A stretch of 64,000 nt of DNA from Bacteroidota bacterium (GTDB taxonomy: Bacteria; Bacteroidota; Bacteroidia; Flavobacteriales; Flavobacteriaceae). Each line of letters begins with the position of its first letter. The stretch's first letter is position 1. The DNA lies in NCBI GenBank assembly GCA_023390775.1, contig JAEWCF010000062.1, forward strand, positions 44,881 through 108,880, read 5' to 3'. Position numbers and translations under genes: made by a program. Shown here piece by piece: positions 9,041 through 16,618 of the stretch. A model generated the notes under the pieces. The model had not been told where the DNA came from. It ran no database searches and saw only the letters and a program-made list of their open reading frames with translations.

Positions 9041-10717
9041 TTACCGGACGCCGTGCATCATTTTCTTGAGCTTCGGGGTCAGGGCGAACAGGATGACAGC
9101 CGCGATTCCGCAGAGGATAACGAAGACCATGAAGAACTCAAAAAGGTTGGTGATTTCAAATCCTGCGAACACGGGATTGCTGGCGCTGATCTGGTTGTCC
9201 TCGAGCAGCTTGGCCTGTTCCGCCGTCAGGGTGACGCGTTTGTCAAGGACCGCCTGCAGGTCGATACCCATTTCTTTGGCGCGGTTAAATTTGTCGCCGG
9301 TTGCAGGAAGGATCGATCCCAGTGTACCCGCGAGCGCATATCCGGCAGCGTTTGAAAGGAAGAATACACCGTAAAGAAGTGATGAAAATCTTTTGGGCGA
9401 AAGTTTCCCCACAAGCGAAAGCCCGATCGGCGAGAGGCAAAGTTCGGCGCACGTCTGGATAAAGTACAAAAGGATCAGCCATTTGATGGCCAGGAGCCCG
9501 TCGTTGCCCAGGTCCTTCACGTTATAGGCGATGATGAAGTAGCTCAGGGCGATAAGCGCAAGTCCGATCGACTGCTTCATCGGCGAAATCGGCTCGCGGC
9601 CATTTGCGCGGAGTTTGTCCCAAAGCATCGAGAAAGGAATGGCCAGCGCGACCACGAAGATTCCGTTGAAAATCTGCACCATCGACGGCGGCATCTGCCA
9701 ACCGAGGAAATTACGGTCGGTCTGATTATCGGCGATGAAGGTCAGGGAAGATCCCGCCTGTTCGAACGCCGCCCAGAAGAAAATGATGAAGAACGCCACG
9801 ATGTAGATCACGAAGATGCGGTCGCGCTCAACTTTGGTAAGGGATGAATCCGATACGATGAGCCCCGCGAGTGTAAGTCCGCTGGAATAGATCAGGGTGT
9901 AGATAAGGTTTTGGTCAAATACCAGGTGGATGATGGCTCCGAAAACCAAAAACGCGACCACGGCCAAGCCAAGTGATTTGCCGGAGAATACAGCCTTCTG
10001 GGATTCGCCTTCCTCAAAATCAGAAGATTCGTTCTTTGACGGCAACCCTCCGAGCGGACGGCCTTCGGGAGACACGACGTATTTATCCTTGAGTGCGTAA
10101 AAGAGGATCGTCCCCAGGATCATCGCAATACCGGCGGCAAGGAAACCCCATTTGAACGCGTGGATGTCGCGGATCCCGCCCGCGTCCTTCACATCGCCCA
10201 CCAAAGGACAGATCAGCTGGCCCAGGAACGCACCGATGTTGATCCCCATATAGAAAATGGTGAAGGCCGTATCGAGTTTGCTCTTTTCCTGTTTGGGGTA
10301 AAGGCTGCCCACCATCGCCGAGATATTCGGCTTGAAGAACCCGTTACCAAAAACGATGATCCCCAGCGCCGTCCACATCAGGATGTTTGCCAGGCCCAGA
10401 TCGGAACCAAAAACGCTCGCGCTCGCAAAGAGCATCAGCTGCCCGATGGCCATCATAAGCCCGCCCAACAGGATACAGTTTCGGTTGCCGAAGAAACGGT
10501 CGGCGATGAAACCGCCCAGCATCGGGGTCAGGTAGCAAAGCCCGAGGAATCCGCCGTAGATGATGGAGGCTTCTTCTTCCTTCATCAGCAGGGCGTTGAC
10601 CATGAACAACGTCAGGATGGCCCGCATCCCGTAAAAGTTGAACCGTTCCCACATCTCCGTTCCAAAGAGCACCCAAAGGCCTTTTGGATGTCCTGATTTC
10701 ACCTGAGTTTCTGTCAT
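9041..10717 (-). CDS. POT-family peptide transporter (first copy)
   Basis: A 558-residue POT transporter with the ExxER signature (TEMWERFNFYG) at about residues 20-30 and FFKPNISAMVG near residue 130. A polar insert of about 35-40 residues (about 490-528, containing KRVTLTAEQAKLLED) sits before the last membrane helix. It starts 37 bp after the DPP-IV stop and is followed with a 1-bp gap by the second POT gene, so it belongs to the peptidase-transporter operon. Confidence 0.93.
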   Translation of the reverse strand: MTETQVKSGHPKGLWVLFGTEMWERFNFYGMRAILTLFMVNALLMKEEEASIIYGGFLGLCYLTPMLGGFIADRFFGNRNCILLGGLMMAIGQLMLFASASVFGSDLGLANILMWTALGIIVFGNGFFKPNISAMVGSLYPKQEKSKLDTAFTIFYMGINIGAFLGQLICPLVGDVKDAGGIRDIHAFKWGFLAAGIAMILGTILFYALKDKYVVSPEGRPLGGLPSKNESSDFEEGESQKAVFSGKSLGLAVVAFLVFGAIIHLVFDQNLIYTLIYSSGLTLAGLIVSDSSLTKVERDRIFVIYIVAFFIIFFWAAFEQAGSSLTFIADNQTDRNFLGWQMPPSMVQIFNGIFVVALAIPFSMLWDKLRANGREPISPMKQSIGLALIALSYFIIAYNVKDLGNDGLLAIKWLILLYFIQTCAELCLSPIGLSLVGKLSPKRFSSLLYGVFFLSNAAGYALAGTLGSILPATGDKFNRAKEMGIDLQAVLDKRVTLTAEQAKLLEDNQISASNPVFAGFEITNLFEFFMVFVILCGIAAVILFALTPKLKKMMHGVR

Positions 10718-10754
10718 TTTTGTTAGGGTTTAAGTTAGTTGGTTAAAGTGTTTG

Positions 10755-12923
10755 CTATAGATTTTGACGAATAAAATCCGTCATCTTGTTGTAGAGCTGG
10801 ATGCGTGTCTTGCCTCCGTAAATGCCGTGATTCTTATCCGGATAGATCTCGGAATCGAAGGATTTGTTGGCCTGCACCAACGCCTCGATCATCTGCATCG
10901 AATTCTGGACATGGACGTTGTCGTCTGCCGAGCCGTGGATCAGCAGGAATTTGCCCTTAAGCTTGTCCACGTGGTTGATGGGCGAATTGTCGTCATACCC
11001 CGATGCATTCTCCTGCGGAAGCCCCATGAAGCGCTCGGTATAGATCGAATCGTAGAACCTCCAGTTGGTCACCGGCGCCACGGCAATCGCCATCTTGAAC
11101 ACGTCGTTGCCTTTCAGCAAGGCGTTCGCCGACATGAATCCGCCGTAGCTCCATCCGAAAATCCCGATGCGCGATTTATCCACATAAGGATAGTTCCCGA
11201 TGACCTTTGCGGCGTCGATCTGGTCCTCGACCTCGTATTTGCCCAGCTGGCCCTGCGTCATTTTTTTGAACTCGGCCCCCTTCAGACCGGTCCCGCGGCC
11301 GTCAACACACGCCACGATGTAGCCTTCCTGAGAGAGCATCATGAACCAATAATCGTCGGCGCCGTTCCAGGCATTGTCCACCTGTTGCGATCCCGGCCCC
11401 GAATACTGGTACATGAAGACCGGATATTTTTTGGAGGGATCGAAGTTCTTCGGCTTGATCATCCACGCATTGAGTTCGTGGCCCTTCTCGGTCTTGATCA
11501 CCATGAATTCCTTCGCGGGAAGCTGATAGCCCTTCAGCTTGTCCAAAAGCGCGGTATTGTCCACGATCGGCTTGACCACCTTCCCAGATTTGGTCTCGTT
11601 CAACGTGAAGCTCGGTGGCTGCGTGGCGCTTGAATGCGAATTGATGAAATACTGGAAATTGGGGCTGAAGGTCGCGCGGTTCGTCCCGGCAAGCGAGGAC
11701 AATTTGCGCTTGTTCTTGCCGTCGATGCCAATGGCGTGTACATCGCGGTTGATGGAACCGCCTTCAACCGATTGATAAAATACGGTCCTGGATTTCGGAT
11801 CGAAACCATAATACGAAGTCACATCCCATTTGCCCTTGGTGACCTGGCTCTTCAATTTTCCGGCTTTGTCGTAAAGGTAAATATGGTTGTAACCGTCCTT
11901 TTCACTGGTCCAGATGAAGGAGTTGTCAGGCAGGAAAGTCAGGTCATCGGTGATTTCAACATAAGCCTTGTCCTTTTCGTTAAGGGCAACGCGGCTTTTC
12001 CCGGTAGTCCCGTCGATAAACAAAAGATCGAGGTTGTTCTGCTTGCGGTTCAGGACCTGTGCGCTCAGGATGTTGGCGTCACGCGTCCACTTGATCCTGG
12101 GAATGTAAAAATCGCTGTACTGGGCGAGCGGCACTTCGGTTTTTTTGTCGGCCGCCAGATCGTAAAGATGGAGGGATACCACGGCGTTCTTCTCGCCCGC
12201 CTTCGGATATTTGAAGGTTTCAAGCGTTGGATACAAATCCTTGCGGAAGATGCTCATCGTAAATTCGGGAACCTGGCTCTCGTCAAAGCGGATGAAGGCC
12301 AGTTTTTTGGAGTCGGCGCTCCAGTCAAAAGCCCGGACAAACCCGAACTCCTCCTCGTAAACCCAGTCGGTGATTCCGTTGATGATTGCATTTTTCTTGC
12401 CGTCGGTAGTTACCTGCTTTGAGGTCTTGGAAGCGATGTCGTATACGTAAAGATTGTTGTCCTTGACGTAGGCGATGCGCGACCCGTCGGGTGAAAAGGT
12501 CGGCTCCTGTACCTGTTCGAGGACTTTGGCCATCGATTTTGAGGCCATGTCATACAGATGGAAATCGGCGGTCGACGAATGCCTGTAAATCGGTTTGGTA
12601 TTGGTCGCGATCAGGATTTTCTTTTCGCCATCGCTGAATGAATAGGAGTCGATTCCTTCCAATGACGGATGGTCCTTGGTCGAAACCAGGGTCGATACTT
12701 TTTGCAGTGTCGCAAAATCGTAAAGGTCGATGCTCGCCGAACGCGAGGCGCGGTCATAGTTAAGAACAGTGTACTGGTTGGTGTTTTTCATGGAATGGAG
12801 CTCGTCCATTCCCTTGGTGCGGAAAGCGCCGGTGAAGATTTCATCGACGGTAATCTTTTGCTGTGCCTGAAGCGTGAAGGTGGGCAGCAAGAGCAGCAGC
12901 GCTGCCATTTTTGTCTTTACCAT
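10755..12923 (-). CDS. Secreted dipeptidyl peptidase IV-type serine peptidase (S9B)
   Basis: Removes X-Pro or X-Ala dipeptides from peptide N-termini, probably in the periplasm. It has 722 residues: a signal peptide (cleavage after TLQAQ, about residue 21), an N-terminal beta-propeller, and a C-terminal alpha/beta hydrolase. The catalytic triad is visible: Ser592 in GWSYGG, Asp667 in ADDNVH and His699 in NHGIYG. The DWVYEEEFGF segment supplies the paired Glu residues that bind the substrate amino terminus in DPP-IV enzymes. It is the first gene of an operon with three POT transporters, which fits release and import of dipeptides. Confidence 0.95.
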   Translation of the reverse strand: MVKTKMAALLLLLPTFTLQAQQKITVDEIFTGAFRTKGMDELHSMKNTNQYTVLNYDRASRSASIDLYDFATLQKVSTLVSTKDHPSLEGIDSYSFSDGEKKILIATNTKPIYRHSSTADFHLYDMASKSMAKVLEQVQEPTFSPDGSRIAYVKDNNLYVYDIASKTSKQVTTDGKKNAIINGITDWVYEEEFGFVRAFDWSADSKKLAFIRFDESQVPEFTMSIFRKDLYPTLETFKYPKAGEKNAVVSLHLYDLAADKKTEVPLAQYSDFYIPRIKWTRDANILSAQVLNRKQNNLDLLFIDGTTGKSRVALNEKDKAYVEITDDLTFLPDNSFIWTSEKDGYNHIYLYDKAGKLKSQVTKGKWDVTSYYGFDPKSRTVFYQSVEGGSINRDVHAIGIDGKNKRKLSSLAGTNRATFSPNFQYFINSHSSATQPPSFTLNETKSGKVVKPIVDNTALLDKLKGYQLPAKEFMVIKTEKGHELNAWMIKPKNFDPSKKYPVFMYQYSGPGSQQVDNAWNGADDYWFMMLSQEGYIVACVDGRGTGLKGAEFKKMTQGQLGKYEVEDQIDAAKVIGNYPYVDKSRIGIFGWSYGGFMSANALLKGNDVFKMAIAVAPVTNWRFYDSIYTERFMGLPQENASGYDDNSPINHVDKLKGKFLLIHGSADDNVHVQNSMQMIEALVQANKSFDSEIYPDKNHGIYGGKTRIQLYNKMTDFIRQNL

Positions 12924-13044
12924 TTTTTGTGCGGGATATAAAAACTGTCAATTTTAGTGAAAAAAATGCAAATACAACTCTTTTCGCTGTTAAATAGTTT
13001 TTGGTTTATCCCGCATTAGTGCGCGTTTTTGCTGGTTTGTTACG

Positions 13045-14124
13045 CTATTGGAAGAGGTTAAATTGTCCCGACTTGTATTGGGCAAAAAGCGAGCGGTTGA
13101 GTTCGGGGAATTCGCGGCCGGCAAAAAATTTTCGCTTGGCCAGGGCAATCTGGTTTTTGATCATTTCCGAAAATTCGCCATCGCCCCGCATCCGTTCGCC
13201 AAACCGGCTGTCATTCAGCGACCCGCCGTGGCAGGCCTTGATCTGGTTGAGCACTTTCTCGGCACGGTCGGGCATCGCCTTTCGGATCCAGTCGGTGAAA
13301 ATCTCGCCGATGGCCCCGTTGAGCCGCACCACGGTATAACCGATGGATTTCGCTCCCGCATCCGCAGCCGCCTTGGCCATGGGCAAAACTTCGTGGCTGT
13401 TGATCCCCGGGATGATGGGCGCGAGCATGACATTGACCGGAACACCGGCATCCGAAAGCTTCCGGACCATATCGTACCGCTTCGCGATGGTGGCTGTCCG
13501 GGGCTCAAGCAACAGCCTCGTCCGCTCTGAAAGCGAGGTAATCGAAACGCTTACCGCGACCAGGTTGTCTTTCGCCAATTCAGACAAAAGGTCCAGGTCC
13601 CGCAAAATGAGGGAGTTTTTGGTGATGATCGAAACCGGATGCCTGTACTTCAAAAAGACCTGCAAACATTCCCGCGTGATCCCGAACTGCCGCTCGGCCG
13701 GCTGGTAGCAATCGGTGTTGCCGCTCATGACGATTTGCGCCGCATCCCAGCCTTTACTCAAAAGCTTTTCCTCGAGCAATTTCGCAGCGTTCTTCTTGAC
13801 CATGATCTTTCGCTCAAAATCAAGCCCCGCGCTGTATCCCCAATATTCATGGGAATTCCGTGCGAAGCAATAAATGCAACCGTGCTCGCAGCCCTGGTAA
13901 GGGTTCATCGAGTATTCCAGCCGCAAATCGGGGCTGTCCACCTTGTTCACGATCGATTTTGGAAAAACCTCCAGGAATTGGGTGCGATTGACCTCGGGAT
14001 CGTCGCCTTCGGCCTGGCAATAATTCAGGAAATCGTCGGTCATCTCGGTCCGTTCGGCAAAGAATCCATTTGGGACATTGACCTGCGCACCGCGTCCTTT
14101 CAAATACGCTCTCTCTTCATTCAT
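13045..14124 (-). CDS. PA0069-family radical SAM protein
   Basis: A 359-residue radical SAM protein. The cluster-binding motif CEHGCIYC (CX3CX2C) is followed by FARNSHEYWGYSAGLDFE-type sequence characteristic of the PA0069 family, distantly like spore photoproduct lyase. The start is set at 14124 (MNEERAYLKGRGAQ); the ten upstream codons look non-homologous. It is divergent from HMG-CoA reductase. The reaction catalysed by this family is not established as far as I know. Confidence 0.9.
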   Translation of the reverse strand: MNEERAYLKGRGAQVNVPNGFFAERTEMTDDFLNYCQAEGDDPEVNRTQFLEVFPKSIVNKVDSPDLRLEYSMNPYQGCEHGCIYCFARNSHEYWGYSAGLDFERKIMVKKNAAKLLEEKLLSKGWDAAQIVMSGNTDCYQPAERQFGITRECLQVFLKYRHPVSIITKNSLILRDLDLLSELAKDNLVAVSVSITSLSERTRLLLEPRTATIAKRYDMVRKLSDAGVPVNVMLAPIIPGINSHEVLPMAKAAADAGAKSIGYTVVRLNGAIGEIFTDWIRKAMPDRAEKVLNQIKACHGGSLNDSRFGERMRGDGEFSEMIKNQIALAKRKFFAGREFPELNRSLFAQYKSGQFNLFQ

Positions 14125-14189
14125 CGGCACTAAAATACACCGCCAAAACGGCATGTCGGTGTTAATTAACGCATGCGTTGGGAAAAACT

Positions 14190-14197
14190 TATCTTTG
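14190..14197 (+). promoter_or_regulatory. -7 promoter box of HMG-CoA reductase gene
   Basis: TATCTTTG matches the Bacteroidetes -7 consensus TAnnTTTG exactly. It lies only 13 bases before the ATG, so the predicted transcript would have almost no leader. The 17 bases starting here are identical to those starting at 54845. No convincing -33 TTTG is seen. Confidence 0.65.
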
Positions 14198-14210
14198 CCA
14201 AAAAAATTAG

Positions 14211-15518
14211 ATGAGCCATTCGGTTTCGGGCTTTTCCAAGCTCACCAAGGACGAAAAAATTGACTGGATTTCGCGCACTTATTTTGGCGATCCGGCGCAG
14301 GCAGCGGCCCTGGTCAGGAGCTATTGGAATTCCGATTCGAAGCTGCAGCAACTCCACGACGAGTTCATCGAGAACACGATCACGAATTTCTACCTTCCGT
14401 TTGGCGTCGCGCCCAACTTCCTGATCAACGGAAATTACTACACGATCCCCATGGCGGTCGAGGAAAGTTCGGTGGTCGCGGCGGCAGCCAAATCGGCCAA
14501 ATTCTGGTCCACGCGCGGCGGTTTTAAGGCAACCGTCCTCGGCACCGAAAAAATCGGCCAGGTCCACCTTAATTATGACGGTTCGGGGGATTCGCTTATG
14601 AAATTCTTCGAAAGGATCAAGCCCGTCCTGCTTCGCGATACCGATCCGATCACCAAAAACATGCGCGCGCGCGGCGGCGGGATCACGTCCATCGAACTCC
14701 GTGACCGCACCGATTCGCTCCCCAATTACTACCAGATTCACGCGACCTTCGAGACCCGGGATTCCATGGGCGCGAACTTCATCAATACCGTCCTGGAACA
14801 GATCGCGAAGACGCTCGGTCGCGAGGCCGCGGATTGCCGGGAACTCGACGGCGAAATCGAGGTCGTCATGAGCATCCTCTCGAATTACGTCACCAATTGC
14901 ATCGTCCGTGCCGAGGTTTCGTGCCCCGTTGCCGACCTGGCCGAAAAACACATCCACGACCCGGAAGACTTTGCCAGGCGTTTTGTCCGCGCGGTCAACA
15001 TCGCCCATGCCGAACCCTATCGCGCCGTCACCCACAACAAGGGGATCATGAACGGCGTGGATGCGGTGGTAATCGCGACCGGAAACGATTTTCGGGCGGT
15101 CGAGGCGGCAGCCCATGCGTATGCCGCTCGCGACGGAAAATACAGGAGCCTTACCCATGCCGAGGTCAAGGACGGGGTCTTCAGGTTCTGGATTGACCTT
15201 CCGCTGGCATTGGGAACCGTCGGCGGGCTCACGTCGTTGCATCCGCTGGTCAAACTGGCGCTCGAGATGCTGGAGAAGCCATCGGCACAACAACTCATGC
15301 AGATCGTTGCCGTAGCCGGTTTGGCGCAGAATTTCGCGGCGCTTCGCTCGCTCACCACGACGGGCATCCAGGAAGGCCACATGAAAATGCACCTCAACAA
15401 CATCATCAATCAGTTCAACGCCACCAAGGAGGAGCGCCACTCGATCCGCGAGCACTTCACTTCGCGGCCGGTCTCGCATGCGGCCGTGGTGGATTATATT
15501 GAAAGTTTAAGGCGTTAG
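14211..15518 (+). CDS. mvaA: Hydroxymethylglutaryl-CoA reductase, class II
   Basis: Converts HMG-CoA to mevalonate, the committing step of the mevalonate pathway. It has 435 residues. Family motifs include ENTITNFYLPFG with the following PMAVEESSVVAAA segment (about residues 57-97), MNGVDAVVIATGNDFR (about 281-296), and LPLALGTVGG (about 331-340). The length and ENTI/GVAPNF region fit the class II ('degradative') type, which bacteria also use for synthesis. The rest of the pathway is at 15.6 kb and 51.6-53.7 kb. An intergenic hairpin repeat starts at its stop codon. Confidence 0.94.
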   Translation: MSHSVSGFSKLTKDEKIDWISRTYFGDPAQAAALVRSYWNSDSKLQQLHDEFIENTITNFYLPFGVAPNFLINGNYYTIPMAVEESSVVAAAAKSAKFWSTRGGFKATVLGTEKIGQVHLNYDGSGDSLMKFFERIKPVLLRDTDPITKNMRARGGGITSIELRDRTDSLPNYYQIHATFETRDSMGANFINTVLEQIAKTLGREAADCRELDGEIEVVMSILSNYVTNCIVRAEVSCPVADLAEKHIHDPEDFARRFVRAVNIAHAEPYRAVTHNKGIMNGVDAVVIATGNDFRAVEAAAHAYAARDGKYRSLTHAEVKDGVFRFWIDLPLALGTVGGLTSLHPLVKLALEMLEKPSAQQLMQIVAVAGLAQNFAALRSLTTTGIQEGHMKMHLNNIINQFNATKEERHSIREHFTSRPVSHAAVVDYIESLRR

Positions 15519-15595
15519 GAGCTGATACCTGCTCTCCGCTGTATCTTGTTCCGGGCTTTTGCCCGTCAAAAGGATGCCGCTGCGATCAGGGCTAG
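15518..15595 (+). repeat. Hairpin-type intergenic repeat, copy A
   Basis: One of four copies of a family found at 15518, 27394 (minus), 44176 and 54761. Conserved outer parts are GGAGCTG at the start, a CGCT/CCGCT-rich left flank ending ATCTT, a right flank AAAGGATGCCGCT, and GGGCTA at the end. The variable core here is a hairpin CGGGC-TTTT-GCCCG (15552-15565). The repeat begins at the stop codon of mvaA. Confidence 0.7.
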
Positions 15596-15617
15596 GGAAA
15601 TCCGATAACCACGACCC

Positions 15618-16520
15618 ATGGAAAAATTCTACAGCAACGGAAAACTCCTGCTTACCGGCGAATACCTCGTGCTGGATGGAGCATCGGCCTTGGCCGTTCC
15701 TACAAAATTCGGACAGGACATGACGGTCGCCGAATCGGGAAGCAAAAGCATTCACTGGACGAGTTTCGACCATGACGGCACCTTGTGGTTTGAGGGGACG
15801 CTGCCCTTTGACGAGATCGAATCCCCTACCCTCGAACATTCCATCCGCGGGACGCTGATCAACATCCTTCACGAAGCCTGGAAGCTCAACCCGAACCTCG
15901 TGAAGTCGCCGGGTTACGAGATTTCCACAAGGCTGTCCTTTCCCCGGATGTGGGGCCTGGGCACCTCCTCCACCCTGATCAACAATATCGCGGCCTGGTT
16001 GCAGATCGATGCCTTTACCCTTTTGCACAACAGTTTTGGCGGTAGCGGTTACGACATAGCCTGCGCGCAGCATCCGTCTCCCATCCTATATCAATTGCAC
16101 GATGGGCGCCCCACGGTCACGGAGGTCACCTTCGACCCGCCTTTCGCCGAGAAGTTGTATTTTGTGTACCTCAACCGAAAGCAAAGCAGCAAGGCGGCGA
16201 TCGCATCTTATCACAACAACAGCCGGCAGGGCCTTGCCAAAGCGATCCTCGAAGTGGACAAACTCACTCAGGTCATTCTTTCCACCCAAAACCCCGGGGT
16301 GTTTGCCCGTGCGCTCGAAAGCCACGAGTCATTGCTGTCCTCCATTTTGGAGATGCAAACCGTTGGAGAGGCCTTCTTCCCTGATTTTGACGGCGTAACC
16401 AAGAGCCTCGGCGGCTGGGGCGGGGACTTCATCCTTGCCATGTCCAATCAAGACCCAACCGGCTACTTTGCAGCAAAGGGCTTTACGACCGTAATCCCGT
16501 ATAGTGAAATGGTCTTGTAG
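15618..16520 (+). CDS. GYDIA-family GHMP kinase, candidate phosphomevalonate kinase
   Basis: A 300-residue GHMP-superfamily kinase. It has GKLLLTGEYLVLDGA at the N-terminus (about residues 8-22), the ATP loop GLGTSSTL (about 113-120) and GGSGYDIACA (about 140-149), which names the GYDIA family. The GEYLVLDGA and GSGYDIA motifs resemble phosphomevalonate kinases. It follows HMG-CoA reductase on the same strand. The window also encodes a mevalonate kinase and a diphosphomevalonate decarboxylase, so the missing step would be phosphomevalonate phosphorylation. Family membership is clear; the substrate is inference. Confidence 0.87.
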   Translation: MEKFYSNGKLLLTGEYLVLDGASALAVPTKFGQDMTVAESGSKSIHWTSFDHDGTLWFEGTLPFDEIESPTLEHSIRGTLINILHEAWKLNPNLVKSPGYEISTRLSFPRMWGLGTSSTLINNIAAWLQIDAFTLLHNSFGGSGYDIACAQHPSPILYQLHDGRPTVTEVTFDPPFAEKLYFVYLNRKQSSKAAIASYHNNSRQGLAKAILEVDKLTQVILSTQNPGVFARALESHESLLSSILEMQTVGEAFFPDFDGVTKSLGGWGGDFILAMSNQDPTGYFAAKGFTTVIPYSEMVL

Positions 16521-16574
16521 TGCCAATCTCATGGCATCGTACGCAACAACTTTTTCGCGGCTTTTAACCATAAA

Positions 16575-16598
16575 AAAAGGAGGCCTGAGCCTCCTTTT
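16575..16598. terminator. Bidirectional terminator between GHMP kinase and PpiD-like gene
   Basis: AAAAGGAGGC (16575-16584) and GCCTCCTTTT (16589-16598) form a perfect 10-bp stem with a CTGA loop. A-rich and T-rich flanks on either side make it usable by both convergent genes. Confidence 0.92.
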
Positions 16599-16618
16599 CC
16601 ATTCTATATGACGGTCAA

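Noticed and set aside
14166..15479. 437-codon open frame antisense to HMG-CoA reductase
   Set aside because: Shadow frame of a clear gene; the protein is Asp/Val/Arg-rich without motifs.
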